Below the pieces are notes generated by a model that saw only the letters and a list, made by a program, of their open reading frames with translations, did not search any database and was not told the DNA's origin. Positions 6,486-13,381 of a stretch of 22,109 bases of DNA are shown piece by piece. Both the position numbers and the translations under genes were made by a program. Source of the stretch: Chloroflexia bacterium (GTDB taxonomy: Bacteria > Chloroflexota > Chloroflexia > Thermomicrobiales > UBA6265); assembly GCA_030430125.1 (NCBI GenBank), contig JAUIGA010000006.1:1-22109 (forward strand). Reading direction: 5' to 3'. The first letter of the stretch is position 1; each line of letters begins with the position of its first letter.

Positions 6486-7088
6486 ATGCCTATTTCTCTG
6501 GATGATCTGCGTCCCGATGCGGGCGCGAAAACGAGCCGGCGGCGTGTAGGCCGTGGGCACGGTAGCGGTCGCGGCAAGACCGCCGGTCGGGGTACCAAGG
6601 GACAGAACGCCCGATCCGGCGGCGGTGTGCGCCTCGGCTTCGAGGGTGGTCAGCTGCCGATCCAGCGGCGACTGCCCTACAAGCGAGGTTTTACCAACCG
6701 GCTCAAGGCGCCGTGGGAGGTCGTGAACCTCGCGCAGCTGGAAGAGCTGGAGTTCGACGGCGCGGTGACGCCGGAGGTGCTGCACGAGGCCGGGATTACA
6801 CGGGGGCTCGAGTTCCCTGTGAAGATCCTTGGCAACGGCGAGCTCAGCAAGACGGTCACGGTCCACGCTCATGCGTTCTCGAAATCGGCCCAGGCGGCCA
6901 TCGAGGGTGCCGGCGGGACGGTCGAGACGCTGGAACGAACCGACCAGTGGACCTCGGCGCGGCCACGCAGCCGGCGCCTGCCGCTCAATCGCGAGCTCAA
7001 GCAGATGCGGGTCGGCAAGGTTGGCGGCCCGAGCCGTCGCGAGGCGCTGGAGCAACTGAAGCAGCGAGATGAGGCGAAGGAGGCCTAG
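6486..7088 (+). CDS. rplO: Ribosomal protein L15
   Basis: This protein is L15, a late-assembly 50S protein. The glycine/arginine-rich N-terminus RRVGRGHGSGRGKTAGRGTKGQNARSGG (residues about 19-46) and FEGGQLPIQRRLPYKRGF are unmistakable; the globular domain includes VKILGNGELSKTVTVHAHAFSKSAQAAIEGAGGTVE. The core ends near residue 150, as is normal, but the protein continues to 200 residues with a basic, charged tail ending in QLKQRDEAKEA. secY begins three bases after the stop. Confidence 0.96.
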   Translation: MPISLDDLRPDAGAKTSRRRVGRGHGSGRGKTAGRGTKGQNARSGGGVRLGFEGGQLPIQRRLPYKRGFTNRLKAPWEVVNLAQLEELEFDGAVTPEVLHEAGITRGLEFPVKILGNGELSKTVTVHAHAFSKSAQAAIEGAGGTVETLERTDQWTSARPRSRRLPLNRELKQMRVGKVGGPSRREALEQLKQRDEAKEA

Positions 7089-7091
7089 CAC

Positions 7092-8405
7092 ATGCTTCAG
7101 GCCGTCATCAACGCATTCAAGATCCCTGACCTGCGGCGGAAGATCCTCTTCACGCTGGCGATGCTGGTGATATTCCGGTTCATCGCCAGCATCCCGATCC
7201 CGAACGTGGATCGCGCCGGGTTGCAGGACTACATCGAGACGAACCAGCTGCTCGGAATGCTCAACATCTTCTCGGGCAGCGCACTTAGCAACTTCTCGAT
7301 CGCCGCGCTCGGGGTGTACCCCTACATCACGGCTTCGATCATCATGCAGTTGATGACGCCGATCGTGCCGAGGCTCAACGAGCTCTCGCAGGAGGGCGAA
7401 CAGGGCCGGAACCAGATCAACAAGTACACGCACTGGCTGACGGTCCCGCTGGCACTGCTGCAGGGCTACGGCCAGGCATTGCTGTTCTCGCGGCAACCCA
7501 GCCCGAGCGGCGGAACCCTGATCGAGAACTTCGGGCTCTTCGATGCCGATACCTTCCTGCCGACCGTGGCGATCCTGATCGCGATGACGGCGGGGACCAT
7601 GCTGCTGGTATGGATTGGCGAGCTGATCACCGAAATGGGGATCGGCAACGGCATCTCGATCATCATCTTCGGCGGCATCGTGGCGTCGATGCCGGGTGCG
7701 GTTCGCGGTCTGGTCACGGGATCGACGCTTTCCGACAACATCATTGGCACGGTGATGTTCCTGGCCATCGGCCTGGTGACGGTCGTCGGTATCGTCCTGA
7801 TCAACGAGGGACAGCGGCGCATCCCGGTGCATTACGCCAAGCGCGTGCGCCAGGGGCAGATGGTCGGCGGTACCACGACATTCATCCCGCTCAAGGTCAA
7901 CAGCGCGGGCATGATCCCGCTGATCTTCGCGGTCAGCATCATGGTCTTCCCAGGGATGATCGCCAACTTCCTGTCGGCGTCGAACCGTGAATGGGTGCGC
8001 GACCTCGCCACGGACATCTCGGTGTGGCTGGCGCCAACGTCGCTGCCGTACAACATCATCTACTTCCTGATGGTGGTCGGGTTCACCTTCTTCTACACGA
8101 TGGTGGTGTTCCAGCAGCAACGGATCCCGGAGTCGCTGCAGCGGCAAGGGGCGTTCATCCCCGGTGTTCGTCCGGGGCGCAACACGGCGATGTTCCTGCA
8201 GCGCGTGCTGTCGCGCATCACCATTGTGGGGGCGCTGTTCCTCGGCCTGGTGGCAGTGATGCCGTACATCGTGCAGTCGATCACCGGCGTGCAGATGCTG
8301 CTCGCGTCGACCTCATTGCTCATCGTCGTCGGCGTCGCGATCGACACCATGCGGCAACTCGAAGCCCAGCTGATGATGCGCAACTACGAGGGATTCATTA
8401 ACTGA
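7092..8405 (+). CDS. secY: Preprotein translocase channel subunit SecY
   Basis: This 437-residue membrane protein forms the Sec channel that moves unfolded proteins across or into the cytoplasmic membrane. It begins MLQAVINAFKIPDLRRKILFTLAMLVIFRFIASIPIP, with the first membrane helix at about residues 16-36. The segment GMLNIFSGSALSNFSIAALGVYPYITASIIMQLM carries the plug region and second helix. Further landmarks are the RRIPVHYAKR-type cytoplasmic loop (about residue 240), FFYTMVVFQQQRIPESLQRQGAFIPGVRPG, and hydrophobic segments consistent with ten helices. Translational coupling to rplO is likely (3-base gap). A stem-loop separates it from adk. Confidence 0.97.
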   Translation: MLQAVINAFKIPDLRRKILFTLAMLVIFRFIASIPIPNVDRAGLQDYIETNQLLGMLNIFSGSALSNFSIAALGVYPYITASIIMQLMTPIVPRLNELSQEGEQGRNQINKYTHWLTVPLALLQGYGQALLFSRQPSPSGGTLIENFGLFDADTFLPTVAILIAMTAGTMLLVWIGELITEMGIGNGISIIIFGGIVASMPGAVRGLVTGSTLSDNIIGTVMFLAIGLVTVVGIVLINEGQRRIPVHYAKRVRQGQMVGGTTTFIPLKVNSAGMIPLIFAVSIMVFPGMIANFLSASNREWVRDLATDISVWLAPTSLPYNIIYFLMVVGFTFFYTMVVFQQQRIPESLQRQGAFIPGVRPGRNTAMFLQRVLSRITIVGALFLGLVAVMPYIVQSITGVQMLLASTSLLIVVGVAIDTMRQLEAQLMMRNYEGFIN

Positions 8406-8419
8406 CGCGCTCGACCCAG

Positions 8420-8457
8420 GGAGCAGCCATCGTTGCCGAATGGCCGCTGGCTGCTCC
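8420..8457 (+). other. Ten-bp stem-loop between secY and adk
   Basis: GGAGCAGCCA (8420-8429) and TGGCTGCTCC (8448-8457) form a perfect 10-bp stem enclosing an 18-base loop; two more pairs (8417-8418 with 8458-8459) can form beyond a one-base bulge. It occupies about half of the 80-base secY-adk gap. No T-run follows, so read-through into adk is expected. Partial termination or an RNA-stability role is inference. Confidence 0.5.
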
Positions 8458-8485
8458 TGGTGCCGGGCAGGATGAGGACTGCATC

Positions 8486-9160
8486 GTGAACATCATCTTC
8501 ATGGGCGCACAGGGATCCGGGAAGGGGACCCAGGCGGCAATCGTCGCGCCGCGGCTCCAGCTGGAGAAGCTGGCGACCGGCGACGTGTTCCGGGCCGCCA
8601 TCGCCGAGGAAAGTGAGCTCGGCGTCAAGGTGAAGGTTATCTATGACCGTGGCGACCTGATCCCTGACGAGCTGACGAACGCGTTGGTCCGGGAGCGGCT
8701 CGAGCGCATCGCGCAACAGCGATCTGCCGGTGCGTTGCAGGGCACGCTGTTCGACGGGTTCCCGCGAACCGCCGGTCAGGCCGAAGCGTTGGATGACATC
8801 CTGGCCGACCAGGGCGACCGGGTCGACGCCGTCGTGGAGATTCAGGTGCCGCGCGAGGACCTAATCGCCCGTCTCGCGGGCCGGCGTGTATGCCCGGTCT
8901 GCGGCACGGTGTACCACCTGGATGCCGACCCACCGCGCATGCAGGGCGTGTGCGATCGTGAAGGCGCGACGCTGATTCAGCGCGAAGACGACACGCCGGA
9001 CGCCATTCGACGGCGACTGGAGCTCTACGACGAGCTGACCGCGCCGTTGCTCGCCTACTACGACGCGCGGGGCTTGCTTCACAGGGTCGACGGCAATCAG
9101 CCCATCGACACGGTGACGAATGCCATCATCGACGCTATTTCCAGGGAGGTGACGCGGTAG
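8486..9160 (+). CDS. adk: Adenylate kinase
   Basis: This 224-residue enzyme converts ATP and AMP to two ADP. The P-loop GAQGSGKGT is at residues 7-15, the AMP site includes LATGDVFRAAI (29-39), and the DGFPRTAGQA motif follows at 90-99. It is the long form with an extended LID (about 133-170) carrying C136, C139 and C156. The fourth zinc-ligand position, usually Cys or Asp, appears to be E159 (CDRE). The GTG start is supported by AGGATGAGGA upstream. The stop overlaps the map start by one base. Adenylate kinase next to secY and map is the standard spc layout. Confidence 0.96.
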   Translation: MNIIFMGAQGSGKGTQAAIVAPRLQLEKLATGDVFRAAIAEESELGVKVKVIYDRGDLIPDELTNALVRERLERIAQQRSAGALQGTLFDGFPRTAGQAEALDDILADQGDRVDAVVEIQVPREDLIARLAGRRVCPVCGTVYHLDADPPRMQGVCDREGATLIQREDDTPDAIRRRLELYDELTAPLLAYYDARGLLHRVDGNQPIDTVTNAIIDAISREVTR

Positions 9161-9927
9161 TGGCGATCACCATCAAGAACGAGCGCGAAATCAGCAAGAT
9201 GCGCGAGGCGGGTCATGTCGTCTCGGTCTGCCATCAGCGGGTCCAGGCGGCGATCCAGCCGGGTATCACCACCGACGATCTCAACACCGTGGTGCGGGAT
9301 ACACTGTCCGAGCTTGGCGCGACATCGAACTTTCTTGGACATCACGGATTTCCGGGCGTGATCTGCGCTTCGGTCAATGAGGAGATCGTCCACGGCATCC
9401 CCGGCAACCGGCGACTGAACGACGGCGACATCATCTCAGTGGACATCGGGGCGATCGTCGATGGGTTTCACGGCGATTCGGCGTGGACCTATCCGGTCGG
9501 CGAGATATCGGACGAAGCGAAGCGTTTGCTGCGCGACACCGAGGAGGCGCTCGATGCCGGTCTTGCCGCGGCGCGTGCCGGCAGCCGTATCGGCGCCATC
9601 GGGGCCGCTGTCGAAGGGTACGCTCGCCCGCTGGGGTACGGCATCGTCGAGGGGTATGGCGGCCACGGAATTGGCCGGCAGATGTGGGAAGAGCCACACA
9701 TCCCGAACCTGGGCAGCGCGGACCACGGGCCGCGGATGCGCACCGGCATGACCCTGGCCATTGAGCCAATGCTGAACATCGGGACAAAAGATACCCGTGT
9801 GCTGGACGACGACTGGACCGTGGTCACCGCGGATGGCTCGTGGTCGGCGCACTTCGAGCATACCGTGCTGATCACAGATGGCGCACCGGAGATATTGACG
9901 AAGCGCCTGGCGGCTGTGGTAGACTAG
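9160..9927 (+). CDS. map: Methionine aminopeptidase, type I
   Basis: This 255-residue dimetal enzyme removes the N-terminal methionine from new proteins. The expected metal ligands are all present: D95 (SVDIGA), D106 (HGDSA), H169 (GGHGIG), E202 (IEPML) and E233 (FEHT). The substrate-contacting H78 lies in VHGIP. Length matches type Ia enzymes without an N-terminal extension. The GTG start at 9160 overlaps the adk stop and is preceded by GGGAGGTGA. A candidate promoter overlaps the 3' end, and the gene normally next in line, infA, is not found. Confidence 0.97.
   Translation: MAITIKNEREISKMREAGHVVSVCHQRVQAAIQPGITTDDLNTVVRDTLSELGATSNFLGHHGFPGVICASVNEEIVHGIPGNRRLNDGDIISVDIGAIVDGFHGDSAWTYPVGEISDEAKRLLRDTEEALDAGLAAARAGSRIGAIGAAVEGYARPLGYGIVEGYGGHGIGRQMWEEPHIPNLGSADHGPRMRTGMTLAIEPMLNIGTKDTRVLDDDWTVVTADGSWSAHFEHTVLITDGAPEILTKRLAAVVD
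9895..9925 (+). promoter_or_regulatory. Candidate promoter for rpmJ and downstream genes
   Basis: TTGACG (9895-9900) and TAGACT (9920-9925) resemble -35 and -10 boxes with a 19-base spacer, and TG at 9917-9918 gives an extended -10 (TGGTAGACT). They lie within the last codons of map. The spacer is longer than optimal. Its placement before a 276-base untranslated stretch suggests the alpha cluster may have its own transcription start; this is inference. Confidence 0.35.
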
Positions 9928-10203
9928 CTTGTCGTTGCGCATGCTTACCGGCATGCGCTATCGGCGTGTACGCACTGATTCCCGAATCCACACCTCCACA
10001 GTGCAGGAGGCCGCACGACGGGAACTGCGTGCAACGCGAGATCATGAAGATATTTGTGCCGCTGCAATGCGCGCACCGGGCCGTTCCGGCGGCTCGAGGC
10101 CATGACGGATCGGCTGTCGTGACCTTCCGGACTCGGGTCGACGTCCATCGGCCTGGAATGGGAACGCTCGCCTTGCGCGAGTCGAACGCATGAGGAGTAA
10201 ACG
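9928..10203 (+). other. Gap between map and rpmJ; infA not found
   Basis: This 276-base stretch occupies the place where infA (IF-1, about 72 residues) normally lies. No frame shows IF-1 landmarks such as a VVEALPNAMFRV-like or RGRI-like motif. Visible structure comprises a stem-loop at 9937-9958 and a CCTCC (9993-9997)/GGAGG (10006-10010) inverted repeat with an 8-base loop. A small ATG frame at 10044-10193 (49 residues) has no good ribosome-binding site and no recognisable family. I regard the stretch as a non-coding leader. Confidence 0.6.
9937..9958 (+). other. Stem-loop at the start of the rpmJ leader
   Basis: GCGCATGC (9937-9944) and GCATGCGC (9951-9958) form a perfect 8-bp stem with a 6-base loop (TTACCG), nine bases after the map stop and close to where a transcript from the candidate promoter at 9895-9925 would begin. 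There is no T-run. It may cap the new transcript's 5' end or mark the 3' end of the upstream message (inference). Confidence 0.5.
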
Positions 10204-10317
10204 ATGAAGGTCTCGGCATCGGTGACCAAACGTTGCGAGAAGTGCCGCATCATCCGGCGCAAGGGCGTGGTGCGGGTTATCTGCACGAATCCCCGTCACA
10301 AGCAGCGCCAGGGCTAG
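10204..10317 (+). CDS. rpmJ: Ribosomal protein L36
   Basis: This 37-residue protein is L36, the smallest 50S protein. It reads MKVSASVTKRCEKCRIIRRKG and then VICTNPRHKQRQG, matching the family end to end. The zinc ligands C11, C14, C27 and H32 are present, so it is the zinc-binding form. The ATG at 10204 follows GAGGAG with a 6-base spacer. It is the first gene after the 276-base gap and leads into rpsM after 54 bases. Confidence 0.96.
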   Translation: MKVSASVTKRCEKCRIIRRKGVVRVICTNPRHKQRQG

Positions 10318-10371
10318 CGCGCCGCGTCTGGCGAGGTGCGCATCGAACCAGCAGAGGACAAGGGAAACAGC

Positions 10372-10737
10372 ATGGCGAGAATTTCGGGAGTCGATCTCCC
10401 GCGCGAGAAGCGGATCGAAGTGGCGCTCACCTACATCTACGGCATTGGGCTCACCACGAGCCAGCAGCTGCTCGAGCGCACCGGGGTCAACCCGGATACG
10501 CGCGTGCGCGACCTGACCGACGACGAGGCCAACCGGCTTCGCGAGATTATCGACAAGGAGCTGCGTGTCGAGGGCGATCTTCGCCGCGAGGTGTCGATGA
10601 ACATCAAGCGATTGATGGACATCGGAGCCTATCGTGGTCTGCGCCATCGTCGTGGCCTGCCGGTACGCGGCCAGCGGACGCGCACCAACGCGCGCACGCG
10701 GCGCGGTCCGAAGCGGCCAATCAACCGCAGGAAGTAG
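10372..10737 (+). CDS. rpsM: Ribosomal protein S13
   Basis: This 121-residue protein is S13, in the 30S head, contacting S19, the P-site tRNA and the 50S subunit. It starts MARISGVDLPREKRIEVALTYIYGIG, with a helix-two-turn-helix region and the basic C-terminus GLRHRRGLPVRGQRTRTNARTRRGP. An in-frame GTG at 10336 would add 12 residues. ATG 10372 is preferred because MARI is the family start and AAGGGA precedes it. The next gap (66 bases) has a stem-loop. Confidence 0.97.
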   Translation: MARISGVDLPREKRIEVALTYIYGIGLTTSQQLLERTGVNPDTRVRDLTDDEANRLREIIDKELRVEGDLRREVSMNIKRLMDIGAYRGLRHRRGLPVRGQRTRTNARTRRGPKRPINRRK

Positions 10738-10753
10738 GAAACCAGGCGAGTTG

Positions 10754-10769
10754 CCGGCCATGGTGCCGG
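10754..10769 (+). other. Stem-loop in the rpsM-rpsK gap
   Basis: CCGGC (10754-10758) and GCCGG (10765-10769) form a 5-bp stem with a CATGGT loop; G10753 and T10770 can add a wobble pair. It begins 16 bases after the rpsM stop. No terminator T-run is present. Confidence 0.35.
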
Positions 10770-10803
10770 TGCGGCTTGTGAATTGTGGAGGCAATGACGC
10801 AGC

Positions 10804-11208
10804 ATGTCTGAACGGCAGCGAGGTTCCAGGGGTGGACGGGTTCGGCGACGCGATCGAAAGAACATCCCCAGGGGCAAGGCCTATGTGAAGGCCACTTTCA
10901 ACAACACGATCGTGACGCTGACCGACCCGGCCGGCAACGTGATCTCGTGGTCGAGCGCCGGCGCCCATGGCTTCAAGGGCTCGCGCAAGAGCACCCCGTT
11001 TGCCGCGCAGGTGACGGCCGAGGCCGCCGCCCGCCGCGCGCAGGAGCACGGGTTGCGCCAGGTGGATGTGTTCGTGAAGGGTCCGGGGTCCGGCCGCGAG
11101 ATGGCGATTCGGTCGCTGCAGGCCAGCGGCGTCCAGGTGCTGTCGATTACGGACACGACCCCGATTCCGCACAATGGCTGCCGCCCGCCGAAGCGGCGCC
11201 GCGTCTGA
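10804..11208 (+). CDS. rpsK: Ribosomal protein S11
   Basis: This 134-residue protein is S11, in the 30S platform. Conserved blocks are KAYVKATFNNTIVTLTDPAGNVISWSSAGAHGFKGSRKSTPFAAQ, VDVFVKGPGSGREMAIRSLQASG, and the end ITDTTPIPHNGCRPPKRRRV. The first 20 or so residues are arginine-rich. GGAGG at 10787-10791 is 12 bases from this ATG, slightly far. An ATG at 10794 is too close and its frame stops after five codons, so 10804 stands. Confidence 0.97.
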   Translation: MSERQRGSRGGRVRRRDRKNIPRGKAYVKATFNNTIVTLTDPAGNVISWSSAGAHGFKGSRKSTPFAAQVTAEAAARRAQEHGLRQVDVFVKGPGSGREMAIRSLQASGVQVLSITDTTPIPHNGCRPPKRRRV

Positions 11209-11250
11209 TCTCACGCACCTGACCGACACGACGGGAGGCTAACAGGACTC

Positions 11251-11877
11251 ATGGCGAGATACACCGGACCGAAGCGGCGGCTTGAGCGTCGCGAAGGCAT
11301 GGATTTGGAGCTCAAGAGCTCGCGCAGCGGCAATCGCCGGCGCGAGGGACGGGACGCGCCTCCGGGGCAGCATGGCCAACGGCGGACCCGGCGACCGTCA
11401 GAATTCGGACTGCAGCTTCGCGAGAAGCAGAAGGTGCGCCGGTACTACGGCATCCTCGAGAAGCAGTTCCGGCGTTACTACACCGAGGCGACCCGGCGCG
11501 GCGGCGTGACTGGCGACAACCTGTTCCAGCTCCTGGAAACCCGGCTGGACAACGTCGTGTACCGCATGGGCTTCGCGCAGACGCGGGCGCAGGCGCGACA
11601 GCTGGTGACCCACTGTCACTTCGATGTTAACGGCAAGAAGGTCAACATCCCTTCCTACGCCGTGCGTCCTGGTGACGTCATCAGTGTCAGGGAGCGGAGC
11701 CGGAAGCGCACCTACTTCGATGGGTTCGCCGATGTGCTCGCGGCGCACAACGCTCCTGAGTGGATGTCGGTTGATTCCACGCAGCTCAGCGGCAAGATCC
11801 TGAACCTGCCGACACGAGAACAGATCGAAGTACCGCTCTTCAATGACGCGCTCATTGTCGAGCATTACAGCCGGTAG
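11251..11877 (+). CDS. rpsD: Ribosomal protein S4, cysteine-free form
   Basis: This 208-residue protein is S4, a primary 16S rRNA binder and, in some bacteria, an operon regulator. It starts MARYTGPKRRLERREGMDLELKSS; the positions that carry zinc-binding cysteines in the C+ form (VCRLCRREG) are Lys/Arg/Glu here, so this is the C- form. The S4 RNA-binding domain (about 95-160) has LETRLDNVVYRMGFAQTRAQARQLVTHCHFDVNGKKVNIPSY. The C-terminus is normal. GGGAGG lies upstream of the ATG. The 80 bases between it and rpoA hold two hairpins. Confidence 0.97.
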   Translation: MARYTGPKRRLERREGMDLELKSSRSGNRRREGRDAPPGQHGQRRTRRPSEFGLQLREKQKVRRYYGILEKQFRRYYTEATRRGGVTGDNLFQLLETRLDNVVYRMGFAQTRAQARQLVTHCHFDVNGKKVNIPSYAVRPGDVISVRERSRKRTYFDGFADVLAAHNAPEWMSVDSTQLSGKILNLPTREQIEVPLFNDALIVEHYSR

Positions 11878-11883
11878 CCGGCG

Positions 11884-11899
11884 CGTCGCGAGAGCGACG
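11884..11899 (+). promoter_or_regulatory. GNRA-tetraloop hairpin in the rpoA leader
   Basis: CGTCGC (11884-11889) and GCGACG (11894-11899) form a perfect 6-bp stem closed by GAGA, a GNRA-type tetraloop. It starts six bases after the rpsD stop. GNRA loops are common in structured RNA and protein-binding sites. A role in control of rpoA is inference. Confidence 0.45.
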
Positions 11900-11910
11900 G
11901 GTTGGCCGTC

Positions 11911-11926
11911 CGGGCTTGGATGCCCG
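11911..11926 (+). promoter_or_regulatory. Second hairpin in the rpoA leader
   Basis: CGGGC (11911-11915) and GCCCG (11922-11926) form a 5-bp stem with a TTGGAT loop, between the GNRA hairpin and the AGGAGG ribosome-binding site (11943-11948) of rpoA. Confidence 0.35.
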
Positions 11927-11957
11927 TCACCGGTGCAGTGTCAGGAGGCAAGTCCGC

Positions 11958-13016
11958 TTGTTGGAGCAACCGCAATTCACCATTGAACGGGTCGAGCAGG
12001 GGCTCAACTATGGTCGATACAATATCGGCCCGCTTGACCCCGGCTACGGCACCACGCTGGGCAACTCGCTCCGGCGCATCCTGCTTCGCTCGCTCGAGGG
12101 CGTCGCGGTGTCGCGTATCCGGATCGACAATGTCTGGCATGAATTTTCGACGATTCCCAGCGTTCGCGAGGACGTGACCGAGATCGTGCTGAATCTCAAG
12201 GGGATCAACCTGAAGCGCATCGTCCCGTTCGAGGGCGATCTGCGCGCGCACCTGTTCTTCAAGGCCGATGGCGATGATGAACAGGTCGTTACCGCGGGCG
12301 ACATCACCTGGCCGGGCGAGATCGACGTGGTCAATCCCGACCACCCGATCGCGACTGTTGCGGGCAAGGACGCGGTGATCGACATGGATCTCTGGGTGAC
12401 CAGCGGCCGCGGCTACCTTACTGCCGAGGGGCAGGAGTCGTCGACGCTGGGAGAGATTCCGATCGACGCGATCTTCACGCCGATCGAGCGCGTGAACTTC
12501 GTGGTGGAGCACACCCGCGTCGGCCAGGCGGTCGACTTCGATCGCCTGATGTTCGAGGTCCTCACCAACGGCAGCATCGATCCCGAAGACGCGCTCACCC
12601 AGGCCGCGGGCATCCTGCAGGGACACGCGAAGGTGATCGCGGAGTTCAACCAGATCGAAACCGAGGAATCGCCGGTTTCCGAGTTGCCGGAGGAGGTCCA
12701 GAACACCGCGCTTGCCGATCTCGGACTGTCGCCGCGGGTGTTGAACGCCCTGCGCAGCAAGCAGATCGAGAAGGTCGGCCAGGTGCTGGCGATGGATCCG
12801 GACGAGCTGCTGTCGATTCGAAACTTCGGTCCGCGTTCGCTCAATGAGCTGCGCGCCGCGCTCCACGAGGCCGGGCTGGTCCCGAATGTCGACGAAGACG
12901 GCCTGGTGGAGGAAACGGAAGACGACCCCGAGACCCGAGAAGCTGCCGAGGCGATTGCGTCGCTGGGCAGCGCGGACGAAGGGGTTCCCAATGAAGATGA
13001 GGACGCCGAAACATGA
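11958..13016 (+). CDS. rpoA: RNA polymerase alpha subunit, TTG start
   Basis: This 352-residue protein is the alpha subunit that nucleates RNA polymerase assembly. The N-terminal dimerisation domain (about 1-232) has FTIERVEQGLNYGRYNIGPLDPGYGTTLGNSLRRILL and ITWPGEIDVVNPDHPIATV. The C-terminal DNA-binding domain (about 253-307) has LADLGLSPRVLNALRSKQIEKVGQVL and IRNFGPRSLNELRAAL. A strongly acidic tail of about 40 residues follows. No ATG or GTG fits: AGGAGG at 11943-11948 points to TTG 11958 (9-base spacing) or TTG 11961 (12). The frame is open to TTG 11916, which has no good ribosome-binding site. The stop overlaps the rplQ start (ATGA). Confidence 0.96.
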   Translation: MLEQPQFTIERVEQGLNYGRYNIGPLDPGYGTTLGNSLRRILLRSLEGVAVSRIRIDNVWHEFSTIPSVREDVTEIVLNLKGINLKRIVPFEGDLRAHLFFKADGDDEQVVTAGDITWPGEIDVVNPDHPIATVAGKDAVIDMDLWVTSGRGYLTAEGQESSTLGEIPIDAIFTPIERVNFVVEHTRVGQAVDFDRLMFEVLTNGSIDPEDALTQAAGILQGHAKVIAEFNQIETEESPVSELPEEVQNTALADLGLSPRVLNALRSKQIEKVGQVLAMDPDELLSIRNFGPRSLNELRAALHEAGLVPNVDEDGLVEETEDDPETREAAEAIASLGSADEGVPNEDEDAET

Positions 13017-13366
13017 GGCACCAGAAGGCGGGACGCAAGTTTGGCCGCAACCCGGCCCAGCGCAAGGCGATGCTGCGCCAGCTTGCCATCTCCCTGATCC
13101 TGAATGAGCGTGTGACGACGACGGAGGCCAAGGCGAAGGAGCTCCGCGGCGTCGTCGAGAAGCTGGTGACGATCGCGCGCGAGGACTCGCGCCACCATCG
13201 CAATCTCGTCATGTCCCGACTCGATCACACACCGTCGGTCGAACGGCTGTTCGACACGGTGGCGCCGCGCTACGAGGATGTGCCGGGTGGCTACACCCGC
13301 ATCTCGAAGCTCGGCCCCCGCCGTGGCGATGCCGCGCCGATGGTGCTCATCGAGTTCGTCGTCTAG
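13013..13366 (+). CDS. rplQ: Ribosomal protein L17
   Basis: This 117-residue protein is L17, near the exit tunnel. It starts MRHQKAGRKFGRNPAQRKAMLRQLAISLILNERVTTTEAKAKELR, the family N-terminus, and ends with GGYTRISKLGPRRGDAAPMVLIEFV, also diagnostic. The ATG at 13013 overlaps the rpoA stop by four bases, suggesting translational coupling. truA begins 15 bases after its stop. Confidence 0.97.
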   Translation: MRHQKAGRKFGRNPAQRKAMLRQLAISLILNERVTTTEAKAKELRGVVEKLVTIAREDSRHHRNLVMSRLDHTPSVERLFDTVAPRYEDVPGGYTRISKLGPRRGDAAPMVLIEFVV

Positions 13367-13381
13367 AGGCGCGGGGCGGCG

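Noticed and set aside
6339..8147. 602-codon minus-strand open frame opposite rplO and secY
   Set aside because: It lies antisense to two certain genes, has low-complexity Asp/Arg/His-rich composition and no domain; it is a GC-rich shadow.
10044..10193. 49-codon ATG frame in the infA slot
   Set aside because: It has no IF-1 motifs, a poor ribosome-binding site and no recognisable family; it is most likely chance.
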